Origin: Thermoanaerobacter ethanolicus JW 200
GTDB taxonomy: Bacteria > Bacillota > Thermoanaerobacteria > Thermoanaerobacterales > Thermoanaerobacteraceae
NCBI RefSeq assembly: GCF_003722315.1
Contig: NZ_CP033580.1
Location: forward strand, 495,001 to 559,000
DNA: 64,000 nucleotides
Direction of reading: 5' to 3'
The number at the start of each line of letters is the position of its first letter. The stretch's first letter is position 1. This document shows positions 1 to 9,280 of the stretch, piece after piece. The notes below the pieces were generated by a model that was given only the letters and a program-made list of their open reading frames with translations, did no database searches and was not told the DNA's origin. The translations under genes were made by a program, and so were the position numbers.

Positions 1-832
1 GGGCATGTTAAGTGGTAAAGGAAGTGGGACTTCGAAGACAACCAGGATGTTGGCTTAGAAGCAGCCATACATTTAAAGAGTGCGTAACAGCTCACTGGTC
101 GAGAGGTCCTGCGCCGAAAATGAACGGGGCTCAAACATGCCACCGAAGCTGGGGCTACCGCGGAAGCGGTGGGGTAGGGGAGCGTACTGTACGGGTAGAA
201 GGCAAAGCGTAAGCTAAGCTGGACTGTACAGTAGAGAGAATGCCGGCATGAGTAACGAGAGTAAGGTGAGAAACCTTACCGCCGGAAGCCTGAGGTTTCC
301 TGGGGAAGGGTAATCCACCCAGGGTAAGTCGGGGCCTAAGCCGAGGCGAAAGCGTAGGCGATGGGGAACCGGTAGAGAATCCGGTACCACCGAGGGCCGC
401 AAAGAGAAGTGGGGACGCAGCGAGATAGGTGGAGCGTGCGGTTGGTAGGGCACGTCCAATCAGGCACCGAAGGGTACGTAGGCAAATCCGCGTACTGGCA
501 GGGGCCTGAGAAGGGGAGCCGGAAGGCGAAGCCACCGAAGCAGCTGCCGAGAAAAGCCGCTATCGAGGTCCAAGGTGCCCGTACTGCAAACCGACACAGG
601 TAGGCGAGGAGAGTATCCACAGGCGAGCGGGAGAACCCTCATTAAGGAACTCGGCAAAATGACTCCGTAACTTCGGGAGAAGGAGTGCCGAAAGGCCGCA
701 GAGAAGAGGCCCAAGCGACTGTTTACCAAAAACACAGGTCTCTGCTAAGTCGGAAGACGAAGTATAGGGGCTGACGCCTGCCCGGTGCTGGAAGGTTAAG
801 GGGAAGTGTGAGAGCACTGAACCGAAGCCCCA

Positions 833-919
<87 letters not shown>

Positions 920-1168
920 TGGGCGCTGTCTTGATGAGGGGCCCGGTGAAATTGTAGTACTCGTGAAGATGCGAGTTACCCGCGATTGGACAGAAAGACC
1001 CCGTGGAGCTTTACTGTAGCCTGTCACTGGATTTTGGTAATTCTTGTACAGGATAGGTGGGAGACGGAGAAGGTAGGGCGCCAGCCTTACTGGAGTCGGC
1101 GTTGGGATACCACCCTGGGATTACCGGAATTCTAACCTATAGCCGTGGAACCGGCGTAGGGACAATGG

Positions 1169-1206
<38 letters not shown>

Positions 1207-1358
1207 GGTAACGGAGGCGCCCAAAGGTTACCTCAGCGCGGACGGGAATCGCGCGAGAGAGTGCAAAGGCAGAAGGTAGCCTGACTGCGAGAGAGACATC
1301 TCGAGCAGGGACGAAAGTCGGGCTTAGTGATCCGGCGGCAGTGAGTGGGAACGCCGTC

Positions 1359-1395
<37 letters not shown>

Positions 1396-1412
1396 GATCT
1401 CCCCCAAGAGTC

Positions 1413-1556
<144 letters not shown>

Positions 1557-1583
1557 TCGCGGGCGAAGGAAACTTGAGAGGCA

Positions 1584-1615
<32 letters not shown>

Positions 1616-1728
1616 AACCGATGGTGTACCAGTTGCACCGCCAGGTGCACAGCTGGGTAGCCAAGTTCGGAGGGGATAAACGCTGAAAGCATCTAAGCGT
1701 GAAGCCCGCCTCAAGATTAGGTTTCCCA

Positions 1729-2036
1729 CCCGGCACTCAACTATACTTACTGGAGGAAGGCAAGATGTATTATGTGTATGTCCTGACAAATGAAAAAGGA
1801 AAGATATATATAGGCTATACGTCTAATATAAAGGAAAGGTATTTAGCGCATCAACGAAAAGAAGTAAAGAGTACAAGAGAAGGAAAATGGAGATTAGTAT
1901 ACTATGAAGCATATAGAGATAAAAAAGATGCGTTAATAAGGGAGAAACATTTAAAAAAGTCAGGACAAGGGCGTAGATGGCTAAAAGAGAGGATAAAGAA
2001 TAGTCTTTCCACTAGTGAGTAGAGTTGAGTGCCGGG
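1729..2036 (+). other. 23S rRNA intervening sequence (helix 98) bounded by an inverted repeat
   Basis: The insert is bounded by a perfect 14-bp inverted repeat: CCCGGCACTCAACT at 1729-1742 and its complement at 2023-2036. These arms close a stem where helix 98 normally has a short hairpin. Such intervening sequences are usually cut out of the rRNA by RNase III without religation, leaving fragmented but functional 23S. Most known ones are short or encode the S23 four-helix protein; this one encodes a GIY-YIG nuclease-like protein. Excision and fragmentation are inferred, not shown by the sequence. Confidence 0.85.
1765..2022 (+). CDS. GIY-YIG nuclease-domain protein inside the 23S rRNA intervening sequence
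   Basis: This 85-residue protein is a single GIY-YIG domain of the small UvrC-N/YhbQ type. It has VYVL near residues 4-7 (the GIY position), YIG near 17-19, a conserved arginine in KERY, and a C-terminal REKHLKK segment holding the metal-binding glutamate. The ATG at 1765 is chosen because GGAGGAAGG at 1752-1760 lies just upstream; an upstream in-frame ATG at 1699 is inside rRNA. The stop codon falls just before the right arm of the intervening-sequence stem, so the gene exactly fills the insert. It may act as a homing or spreading nuclease or may be a passenger. A real ribosome site and intact motifs argue it is translated. Confidence 0.85.
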   Translation: MYYVYVLTNEKGKIYIGYTSNIKERYLAHQRKEVKSTREGKWRLVYYEAYRDKKDALIREKHLKKSGQGRRWLKERIKNSLSTSE

Positions 2037-2163
2037 GTAAGACACCTCGAAGACCACGAGGTAGATAGGCCGGGGGTGTAAGAGTGGAAACACTCTTAGC
2101 TGACCGGTACTAATCAGTCGAGGACTTGACCGAGAAGGCTTTGTGCAGTTTTGAGGGTCTAGA

Positions 2164-2275
<112 letters not shown>

Positions 2276-2296
2276 AATTTTATAAAGCCCCCTTTA

Positions 2297-2328
2297 TGAA
2301 ACTCCTGTAAAGGAGTTTATTTTTTTAT
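2297..2328. terminator. rRNA operon terminator, also usable from the minus strand
   Basis: A hairpin AAACTCC-TGTAAA-GGAGTTT is followed by ATTTTTTTA on the plus strand. It lies between 5S and the converging tusA-like gene, whose stop codon is within the right side. Confidence 0.8.
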
Positions 2329-2535
2329 ATATACTTCCCAGACGCCAGTTAACACTTCCTCTATTTTTAAAGTGCAACCTATTTTAGAAAAGTATGTTTC
2401 TATATTGTCCAAACTACAGCGATGGTCTACAACTACTTTTAATACATCCCCTTCTTTCATTTCTTCATATTTTTTTCTGGTTTTTAAAAGAGGCAAAGGA
2501 CAGATTTCCCCCATACACATGATTTCATGAACCAT
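2317..2535 (-). CDS. TusA-like sulfurtransferase (SirA/TusA family)
   Basis: This 72-residue protein has the TusA signature: a short N-terminal strand, then CPLP (catalytic Cys12) and the helix LLKTRKKYEEM. TusA proteins accept sulfane sulfur on this cysteine as a persulfide and pass it to DsrE/TusD-type or other partners in the cytoplasm. The ATG at 2535 is preferred because AAAGGTG precedes it; a GTG and an ATG slightly upstream are in frame. It lies 12 bp downstream of the LysR gene, so the two are probably cotranscribed, and it is the second TusA of this locus. It is likely part of the divergent sulfur island. Confidence 0.85.
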   Translation of the reverse strand: MVHEIMCMGEICPLPLLKTRKKYEEMKEGDVLKVVVDHRCSLDNIETYFSKIGCTLKIEEVLTGVWEVYIKK

Positions 2536-2546
2536 TTGCATCACCT

Positions 2547-3440
2547 TTAGCAGAAAAATTTTTTACCGCTGTTTTTTATAAAGTCGATGAAATCAGACTT
2601 GGATTTTTTGTAAATCTTTTTATTGTATATGATTGAATAAGTGTAATTAAATTCTATGTCTTCAACCTGAACTATGGACAAGGTCTTAGTATATAATTCT
2701 TTCTTTATGGCTATATAAGGTAAAATAGACAGACCGTGTCCTGCTGCTACAGAGGACTTTATCGACTCAATAGAGGGAGATTCAATTTCAATTTTTAGTT
2801 TTTTGATGTCAATTCCATTGGCTAGAAGTGTTTCTTCAATTACTTTTCTTAGAGCGCACTTTTTGTGTATTATAAAAAAATTATAACGTAATAATTTGTT
2901 TTTTAACAAGCTTTTTTCTTCCCAATTACCGCTTGCAACAAAATGCATTTTGAATTCTCCCAAAGGTATACAGGAAATATTTTCATCGACATAACAGCCT
3001 TCTATAAACCCAATATCTATTCCTCCTTCTTTGATGTTATAGATTACTTCTGGTGTGAAATTGTGTTCTACATGAACTGTCACATTCTTATACCTTCTCT
3101 TAAATTCGTGAAGAGTGCAAGGGAGAGCATATTGGCCAATAGTGGGGCAAGAAGAAATTGTAAGCCTATTTATGCAGTCGTTTTCGCAGCACTCTAAGTC
3201 CTTAATCATATTATCGCATAGATTTAATATCCTCTCTGCATACTGATACACCAATTCCCCAGCTGGGGTAGGAATGACTCCTCTGTTACTGCGCTTTAAA
3301 AGAGTAACTTTTAAGTCTTTCTCTAACGCTTTTATTTGTTGACTTATAGCAGGTTGTGAGAGATACAATTCTTTTGCTGCGGAAGAAATGCTCTTGTAGT
3401 ATACGGTTTTATAAAATGCTCTTAAATTTTCAATATTCAC
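2547..3440 (-). CDS. LysR-family transcriptional regulator, probably of the sulfur island
   Basis: The 297-residue protein has an N-terminal winged helix-turn-helix (SISSAAKELYLSQPAISQQI near residues 18-37) and a C-terminal type-2 periplasmic-binding-like effector domain. The GTG at 3440 is chosen because AGGGGGG lies directly upstream and because LysR proteins start near the first helix; an upstream ATG would add 13 atypical residues. It is transcribed away from the tusA-yeeE-dsrE operon, the classic arrangement for a LysR activator and its target. Family members such as CysB, CysL or YeiE respond to sulfur compounds, but the ligand here is unknown. Confidence 0.9.
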   Translation of the reverse strand: MNIENLRAFYKTVYYKSISSAAKELYLSQPAISQQIKALEKDLKVTLLKRSNRGVIPTPAGELVYQYAERILNLCDNMIKDLECCENDCINRLTISSCPTIGQYALPCTLHEFKRRYKNVTVHVEHNFTPEVIYNIKEGGIDIGFIEGCYVDENISCIPLGEFKMHFVASGNWEEKSLLKNKLLRYNFFIIHKKCALRKVIEETLLANGIDIKKLKIEIESPSIESIKSSVAAGHGLSILPYIAIKKELYTKTLSIVQVEDIEFNYTYSIIYNKKIYKKSKSDFIDFIKNSGKKFFC

Positions 3441-3629
3441 AATACCCCCCCTGTTTGTTAAAAAGCTATCGCAATACAACGTTTCGTTTCGTTAAGTTTT
3501 ATTATACTACAAAGTTTGTTATAAGTAAAACTAATATTACATAAGAATTTCAAATGATATGAGAAGAAAATTTTATAGTATAATGAAACTAGAATGTTAA
3601 AATGATAACAAAGTGAGGAGGAATGTAAA
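3441..3629 (+). promoter_or_regulatory. Divergent control region between lysR and the sulfur operon
   Basis: This 189-bp intergenic stretch has a good -10 (TATAAT at 3579-3584) for the plus-strand operon but no recognisable -35 17 bp upstream (GATATG). That is typical of an activator-dependent promoter. The AGGAGG before the tusA ATG is clear. I could not define one LysR box with certainty. Confidence 0.55.
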
Positions 3630-3872
3630 ATGGGTAATGATGTTAAACCTACCTATACTTTAGACGAAAGAGGTGAAGTGTGTCCAGTTCCAGATGTAGA
3701 CACGAGAAGGAAGCTTAAGGAGATGAAATCAGGGGAAATTCTTGAAGTGCTTATTGACTATGCGCTTTCCAAAGAAAGAATCCCAGCTGGAGTTAAAGAA
3801 GTAGGAGGGGAAGTCATCTCTATTGAGGAAATTGGACCCAGTGAGTGGAGAATTCTCATTAAAAAGCTTTGA
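3630..3872 (+). CDS. TusA-like sulfurtransferase (YeeD/TsuB type)
   Basis: The 80-residue protein has the CPVP motif with Cys18, followed by the charged helix DTRRKLKEMKSGE. It lies 20 bp before a YeeE-family transporter. In E. coli and other bacteria YeeD (TsuB) is encoded with YeeE (TsuA) and helps thiosulfate uptake by taking sulfur from the imported molecule. The same role is inferred here. It is the first gene of the plus-strand sulfur operon and has a strong ribosome site (GAGGAGG). It differs clearly from the other TusA at 2317-2535, so the two probably have separate partners. Confidence 0.85.
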   Translation: MGNDVKPTYTLDERGEVCPVPDVDTRRKLKEMKSGEILEVLIDYALSKERIPAGVKEVGGEVISIEEIGPSEWRILIKKL

Positions 3873-3892
3873 TAAGTTGAGGGGGAGATTTT

Positions 3893-4909
3893 ATGGATCC
3901 GAGGTTACAGGGGCTTTTAGTTGGGATTCTTTTTGGAATTGTTTTGCAAAGAGGTAGGATGTGTTTTAACTCTGCTATTAGGGATGTCAAAATGACAAAA
4001 GATAATTATCTCATGAAAATGGCTCTGGTTGCAATACTTGTAGAGACGATTGGCTTTCATCTGGCGGCGCAACTGGGTTGGATTAAATTAAATCCAAAAC
4101 CTTTGATTCCTCTCGCTCAGATCATAGGCGGTTTCTTATTTGGTATGGGCATGGTTCTAGCAGGTGGTTGTGCCAGCGGTGTTACTTATAGGATAGGCGA
4201 GGGATATATAACAGCATTTATTGCAGCAGTCTTCTACGGAATCACTGCAGCAGCTGTAAAAGGTGGTCCTCTATCATTTGTAAACAATTGGCTGGGGAAG
4301 CCTATCACTACCACTAACAATCCCGGTGGATTGTATGGGGCAAAAGATGGAGCTGTAAATCTAACTATTGCAAATCTGCTTAATATTAATCCATGGATTG
4401 TTGCAATCATTTTTGCAGTAATACTTTTGATCATAGTTATTGTGTGGAAAACAACAGAGAGAAAAGTGTCAGGACTTGATTGGATTACAGGTGGCATTGC
4501 TCTTGGTCTTGTAGGAACTATAGGATATATTTCACAAAAAACTTATGCTCTTGGAATTACTGGGGGTTGGGTAAATCTTTTTAGAACTACAACTGCAAAT
4601 ATTAATCCAACAGAACCAATTCCGTACAACTGGGAAGGAATGGAAGTATTAGGGATTATAATTGGTGCATTTATAGCGGCTCTTCTTACAAAAGAATTTA
4701 GATTAAGAGCTCCAAAAGACCCAAAAACTTTTGTACAAGTTGCAATAGGTGGCGTTCTAATGGGACTTGGTGCAGGAAGTGCAGGAGGATGCAATATAGG
4801 GCACATTCTTTCTGGACTTCCCCATCTAGCTATAAGCTCAATTGTTTTTGCGGTATTTGCAGTGCTCGGAAACTGGTTTATGGTGTGGTATCTTTTTGAA
4901 AGAAGATAA
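3893..4909 (+). CDS. YeeE/YedE-family thiosulfate (sulfur) transporter
   Basis: The 338-residue membrane protein has about nine hydrophobic segments and the two sulfur-transport repeats of the YeeE/YedE family. Three cysteines fall in the expected places: GRMCFNSA (Cys24), GGCASG (Cys93) and GGCNIGH (Cys300). In the structurally studied YeeE, cysteines at comparable positions relay thiosulfate through the membrane by transient S-S-S contacts, so transport chemistry seems intact. It sits between tusA and dsrE. Thiosulfate is the likely substrate; sulfite or selenium compounds cannot be excluded. Confidence 0.9.
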   Translation: MDPRLQGLLVGILFGIVLQRGRMCFNSAIRDVKMTKDNYLMKMALVAILVETIGFHLAAQLGWIKLNPKPLIPLAQIIGGFLFGMGMVLAGGCASGVTYRIGEGYITAFIAAVFYGITAAAVKGGPLSFVNNWLGKPITTTNNPGGLYGAKDGAVNLTIANLLNINPWIVAIIFAVILLIIVIVWKTTERKVSGLDWITGGIALGLVGTIGYISQKTYALGITGGWVNLFRTTTANINPTEPIPYNWEGMEVLGIIIGAFIAALLTKEFRLRAPKDPKTFVQVAIGGVLMGLGAGSAGGCNIGHILSGLPHLAISSIVFAVFAVLGNWFMVWYLFERR

Positions 4910-4911
4910 AT

Positions 4912-4937
4912 TGTGGAAGGGCTTTGCCCTTCCCACG
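4912..4937 (+). other. Intercistronic hairpin between yeeE and dsrE genes
   Basis: GTGGAAGGG and CCCTTCCCAC form a strong stem (4913-4936) with a short loop. No T-tract follows, so it is more likely an mRNA-processing or stability element than a full terminator. Confidence 0.5.
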
Positions 4938-4961
4938 AAATTTTAAGAGGAGGGGATAAAT

Positions 4962-5315
4962 ATGCATATAACAATACAGGTAAATGTACCACCTTATACA
5001 AATGAGGATATGGATACAGCCATTAATTTAGCGCAAACCCTTGTGAATAGGGGGCATAAAGTTTCAATATTTTTGTTTGCTGATTCTGTTCTTGCAACAA
5101 ATAAACTGGTAAAGCCCATGAAAATTGATAGGAATATTCCGTTAAAACTTCAAGAACTTTCCGTTAAAGGGATAGAGGTTCACATTTGCGGCCTTTGTGC
5201 GCAGTATAGGGGAATTACAGAAGATATGAAAATTGAAGGTGCAGATTTTTCCGGAGTGCCGGAGATGGCAGCACTTATTTACAATTCCGATAGATACATC
5301 AATTTACTGCCATAG
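4962..5315 (+). CDS. DsrE-family sulfur carrier protein (TusD/DsrE-like)
   Basis: This 117-residue protein has the DsrE/F fold pattern, an alternating strand-helix protein starting ITIQVNVPPYTNED. It ends in the active-site region HICGLCAQYRG with Cys76 and Cys79. In TusD and DsrE the equivalent cysteine carries a persulfide received from, or given to, TusA. It is the first of three small genes (DsrE-, DsrF- and DsrH-like) in the order seen in TusDCB/DsrEFH heterohexamers, so it is probably the active subunit of such a complex. A ribosome site AGAGGAGG precedes the ATG. Confidence 0.85.
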   Translation: MHITIQVNVPPYTNEDMDTAINLAQTLVNRGHKVSIFLFADSVLATNKLVKPMKIDRNIPLKLQELSVKGIEVHICGLCAQYRGITEDMKIEGADFSGVPEMAALIYNSDRYINLLP

Positions 5316-5327
5316 GAGGTGTAAAGA

Positions 5328-5687
5328 ATGAAAAAAGTTTTATTTGCAGTGTACAATTCGCCTGTTGGGAGCATCTGGATAAATGAGGCTTTCAGAAGTG
5401 CTTTTGGCATGTATGGAGAAGACCTTGAACCGGTTGTACTTTTTGTAAACGAAGCAGTTCTTGCAGTTCGTAAACAATGCAAACCAGAAATAATTGGATG
5501 TTTACCGCTCTCTATTACATTTAAATATTTGGAGAAATACAATACTCAAGTATATGCAGTAAAAGAAGACCTTGAAAAATATAGCATAAAAGAAAATGAG
5601 ATTGAACCTCATTGGAATTTAAAGACGATAATAAAAGAAGAACTTCCAGAGTTTGTACATTCTTTCGATAAGGTAGTATTCTTTTAG
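5328..5687 (+). CDS. DsrF/TusC-like protein of the DsrE family
   Basis: The 119-residue protein starts with a Rossmann-like strand (KKVLFAVYNSPVGS) and contains two central cysteines in KQCKPEIIGC. It lies 12 bp after the DsrE-like gene. It resembles the TusC/DsrF branch only weakly, so the call depends partly on position between a DsrE-like and a DsrH-like gene. In TusBCD the C subunit is structural. Whether the two cysteines are functional here is open. Confidence 0.6.
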   Translation: MKKVLFAVYNSPVGSIWINEAFRSAFGMYGEDLEPVVLFVNEAVLAVRKQCKPEIIGCLPLSITFKYLEKYNTQVYAVKEDLEKYSIKENEIEPHWNLKTIIKEELPEFVHSFDKVVFF

Positions 5688-5699
5688 GAGGGAAAAGAT

Positions 5700-5978
5700 A
5701 TGGCGTTAATAATTGTTAAGAAAAGTCCAGCTGATAAACTTTCAGAATTTTTGTTGAAACTTGCACTGCCTCAGGATAAAGTTATTTTCATACAGGATGG
5801 GGTCATTTTTGCAATTGAAAAAAATCTAAAGGGCCTTGTAAAAGAAGGGGTTGAGCTCTTCGCGCTTAAGGAAGATTTTATTGCAAGAGGATTTGAAGAG
5901 AGTGAAAGCCAAATTCCTTTGATAGATTATGAGGGATGGGCTGATCTTATAGAAAGGGATGAGAAAATAATTTCTTAG
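5700..5978 (+). CDS. DsrH/TusB-like protein
   Basis: The 92-residue protein has the DsrH-type pattern: a short opening strand (ALIIVKKSP), then QDGVIFAI, the typical strand-turn where TusB reads out QDGV. It has no cysteine, so it would serve as a structural partner rather than a sulfur carrier. It is 12 bp from the preceding gene and completes a DsrE-F-H-like trio. The next gene in the operon is a dihydrolipoyl dehydrogenase. Confidence 0.75.
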   Translation: MALIIVKKSPADKLSEFLLKLALPQDKVIFIQDGVIFAIEKNLKGLVKEGVELFALKEDFIARGFEESESQIPLIDYEGWADLIERDEKIIS

Positions 5979-6013
5979 AGGTATGATTGGCTATCACGCT
6001 GGAGGTATGTCAA

Positions 6014-7423
6014 ATGAATGGAGAGATAAAAGTGGCTGAATTCTCAGATGTCAAGGAATATGATTTAGCTGTAATAGGGGCAGGTCCTGGAGGATATGTT
6101 GCTGCTATTAAAGCTGCTAAAAAAGGTGCAAAAGTAGCTTTATTTGAAAAAGATAAATTAGGTGGTACCTGTTTAAACAGAGGATGTATACCGACAAAAG
6201 CTTATGCAAGAATTGCCGAAGTGTATGACATTTTAAAACGAGCTGGAGAATTTGGATTTGATGTAAAAGTGAACTCTTTTGATTATACTCAAGTTGTAAA
6301 GAGAAAAGATGATATTGTAGGGGAGCTTGTTGAAGGCATTAATGCTTTGCTGAAGGCTAATGGAGTAGATGTTTTTAATGCTGAAGCAAAAGTTGACAAA
6401 GAAAAGAATGTACTATTTGGAGAAAATAAAATTAAAGCGAAAAACATTATTATTGCAACTGGGTCATCACCTGCTGAACTTCCTATTGAAGGCATTAATT
6501 CTAAAAATGTCATGAATAGTGATACTATTCTTGAAATGACCTCTTTACCTCAAAGTTTATGCATTATAGGTGGCGGAGTAATAGGCATGGAATTTGCTTT
6601 TATAATGAATCAATTTGGAGTAAAAGTGTCAGTTGTTGAAATGATGCCTAATATTCTTCCTACACTTGATAAAAAGATAAGTTCCTCTATTAAATTCGTT
6701 GCACAAAAAAGAGGAATCAAGATATATACTTCTTCAACGGTTGAGAGAATAGATGAAGAAGAAAACGGTGGGAGTATAGTAACAGTTAAAAATGGTGAAA
6801 ATATAAAGCGCATATACGCAGACAAGGTATTTGTGTCTATAGGGAGGAAGTTAAATACGGATATTGGTCCAATTGTAGAACTATTAGAATTTGAAGGAAA
6901 AGCTATTAAAGTTGATGAGCACATGAAGACAAATGTAGAAGGAGCTTATGCAGTAGGTGATGTCACAGGCAAAATGATGCTGGCTCATGTTGCTTCAGCA
7001 CAAGCAGAAGTTGCGGTAGATAATATTTTTGGCGAATCATCTACTTTAGATTATATGAAAATACCTGCAGCAGTGTTTACAGAGCCAGAGATTGGATATT
7101 TTGGTTATACCGAAGAAGAAGCGAGAAAGAAATTTAAAGAAATAAAAGTAGGAAGATTTGATTTCAAACACAATGGAAGAGCTAAAACTTATGGAGAAAC
7201 AGAGGGCTTTGCAAAGATAATTTCAAATGAAAATGGAGAAGTAGTTGGTGCATGGGTAGTAGGTAGTGGAGCTTCTGAACTTATTCACATACTTTCAACG
7301 GCTTGTCAAGAAGGTGTGGATGCAGAAGCTTTGAAGAAAGCGGTTTATGCCCATCCTACCCGAAGTGAAACTATTATGGAAGCTGCTAAGGACATCTTTG
7401 GGGAGTCTATACACAAAGTGTAA
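6014..7423 (+). CDS. lpdA: Dihydrolipoyl dehydrogenase (E3), sulfur-island copy
   Basis: This 469-residue FAD disulfide oxidoreductase has GAGPGGY near residue 22, the redox-active pair GGTCLNRGCIPT (Cys53, Cys58), the NAD-binding GGGVIGME segment and the C-terminal AHPTRSE with the catalytic His-Glu pair. It oxidises protein-bound dihydrolipoamide with NAD. The ATG at 6014 follows GGAGGT at 6001; an upstream TTG has no better support. The next gene encodes a lipoyl carrier, its likely substrate, and no pyruvate dehydrogenase or glycine-cleavage subunits are near. Its placement after DsrE/F/H-like genes suggests oxidation or reduction of a lipoyl carrier during sulfur transfer. Confidence 0.95.
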   Translation: MNGEIKVAEFSDVKEYDLAVIGAGPGGYVAAIKAAKKGAKVALFEKDKLGGTCLNRGCIPTKAYARIAEVYDILKRAGEFGFDVKVNSFDYTQVVKRKDDIVGELVEGINALLKANGVDVFNAEAKVDKEKNVLFGENKIKAKNIIIATGSSPAELPIEGINSKNVMNSDTILEMTSLPQSLCIIGGGVIGMEFAFIMNQFGVKVSVVEMMPNILPTLDKKISSSIKFVAQKRGIKIYTSSTVERIDEEENGGSIVTVKNGENIKRIYADKVFVSIGRKLNTDIGPIVELLEFEGKAIKVDEHMKTNVEGAYAVGDVTGKMMLAHVASAQAEVAVDNIFGESSTLDYMKIPAAVFTEPEIGYFGYTEEEARKKFKEIKVGRFDFKHNGRAKTYGETEGFAKIISNENGEVVGAWVVGSGASELIHILSTACQEGVDAEALKKAVYAHPTRSETIMEAAKDIFGESIHKV

Positions 7424-7511
7424 TTTTCTTAAATACAACTATTATTAAAAACTAAAGTTTGGTAGTTTTTTAAATGGACAAAATATTTCATGAAATAGGA
7501 GGTTTTCCAAA

Positions 7512-7892
7512 GTGGAAGTTTTGGAAGGATTGTACTATTCGAAAGACCATGTATGGCTCAAAATAGAGGGAGATAAAGCATATATAGGAATAACTGACTA
7601 TGCACAGGATTCTGTAGGAGATATAGAATACATTGAATTGCCAGAAGTAGGGACGGAATTCACTGCTGGCGATGTACTTGGAGTTCTAGAATCAGCAAAA
7701 GCAGCCTCTGACGTTTATATACCAGTGGATGGAAAAGTGGTTGAGGTAAACAACAATATTGTTGATGACCCTTCTCTAGTAAACAGTGATCCTTATGGTA
7801 GTTGGCTTGTATTAGTAGAACTTAAAAACAAATCACAACTTGAGGATTTAATGACAGCCGAAAAATATAAGAAATTATTGGAAAAAGGATAA
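7512..7892 (+). CDS. GcvH-like lipoyl carrier protein
   Basis: The 126-residue protein has the complete GcvH fold and the lipoylation site ESAKAASD with Lys63, followed by the usual DGKVVEVN strand. The GTG start follows AGGAGGT. Its length equals ordinary glycine-cleavage H protein, but no gcvT, gcvPA or gcvPB lies nearby. The neighbours are a dihydrolipoyl dehydrogenase and sulfur-carrier genes. In several bacteria and archaea GcvH-like proteins (LbpA) carry sulfur intermediates on lipoate during thiosulfate oxidation, and that role is inferred here. An ordinary H protein with P and T proteins elsewhere remains possible. Confidence 0.85.
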   Translation: MEVLEGLYYSKDHVWLKIEGDKAYIGITDYAQDSVGDIEYIELPEVGTEFTAGDVLGVLESAKAASDVYIPVDGKVVEVNNNIVDDPSLVNSDPYGSWLVLVELKNKSQLEDLMTAEKYKKLLEKG

Positions 7893-7925
7893 AAGAGAAT
7901 GCCTGAAAGGGCATTCTCTTTTTGT
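7891..7925 (+). terminator. Terminator of the sulfur operon; 5' exon of the group IIC intron array
   Basis: GAGAATGCC-TGAAA-GGGCATTCTC is followed by TTTTTG. The intron array begins at 7930, four bases after the T-tract. Group IIC introns characteristically insert just behind such hairpins. Confidence 0.9.
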
Positions 7926-9196
7926 GTGCGTGCGCCCGGCATGGGCGATAACTAGGCGGTGAAAGTCCGCTGTGGGCTTGGTAGTGGGAACCACTAGCCA
8001 AGAGCAAGGGTGTCCATCGTGAGGTGGAATCTGAAGGAAGCTTAAGGCAAAATCTCGGTCTGATGAACAAGAACCAGATAAGAGGCTGAATTGGGGTGGA
8101 TGAGTTTGCGTAACAAAACGAAGTCCAACACTACCCGAACCCCATACAGTAAATCTGGCAGATATATGAGATGAAAGTTATCGTTCTTACCCGGGGAGGT
8201 CTCAAGGATAAGTCATGGAAGTAAAATCTGAAGTGACAACCCATGCAGTGATGTATGGCTGAACCTTGAGAAGTCAGCAGAGGTCATAGTACTTATCTAG
8301 ACATGAATAGATAAGGAAGGACCGAACGTTAGGAGGTTTTGGAAATCTTATGGACTCGAAAGATATGCAGAGACTGCAGACAACTCAACAAAGAAGCTAT
8401 CCGTTGAATAGAGAAATGGAATTTCAAAAGACAACGGAAGTGCATAGTATATCATCGGCGTCGGAAGATGGAAGAAACGAAGTACAAAGATATACCAGCA
8501 AGATGCTTGAAATGATAGTAGAACGAAGGAACATGGAAGCAGCATACAAGCGCGTTGTTGCAAATAAAGGAAGCCATGGAGTCGATGGGATGGGAGTAGA
8601 TGAACTTCTACCGTATCTCAAAGAAAACTGGCCAACCATAAAACAACAACTGCTGGAGGGGAAATACAAACCACAACCAGTGCGAAGAGTAGAAATTCCC
8701 AAACCAGATGGAGGAGTAAGACTACTAGGAATACCTACAGCACTAGACAGACTAATACAACAAGCAATAGCCCAAATACTAAATAGAGTCTACAACCATA
8801 CATTTTCTGATAGCAGTTATGGATTCAGACCAGGACGCAGTGCAAAAGACGCAATAAAAGCCGCAGAAGCATACATAAATGAAGGATACACATGGGTTGT
8901 AGATATGGACTTAGAAAAGTTCTTTGACAGAGTAAACCACGACATAATAATGTCCAAACTAGAAAAGCGGATAGGGGACAAAAGAGTACTAAAGTTAATA
9001 CGAAGATACCTAGAATCAGGAGTAATGATAAACGGAATCAAAATATCAACAGAAGAAGGGACACCCCAAGGAGGGCCATTAAGTCCCCTATTAGCAAACA
9101 TAATATTGGACGAACTAGACAAAGAACTTGAGAAACGAGGGCATAAATTCTGCCGATATGCAGATGACTGCAACATATATGTAAAAAGCAGGTCGG

Positions 9197-9280
9197 TGTC
9201 AATTCTCAAATTAAATCTCCAAAGATTTTCAAATTATAATGGCATTTTTTAAGTGTATAAAAGTATTTTTTCTCAAATTA
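9197..9280. repeat. Left-end array of transposase-binding-like repeats
   Basis: The motif TTnTCAAATTA occurs at 9203-9213, 9226-9236 and 9270-9280 in the same orientation. The first copy is part of the terminal inverted repeat. Arrays of this type bind TnsB/MuA-like transposases. Confidence 0.65.

Noticed and set aside
7512-7892. Glycine-cleavage system operon
   Set aside because: The H protein and E3 component are present, but there is no T or P protein in the window and all upstream neighbours are sulfur-transfer genes.
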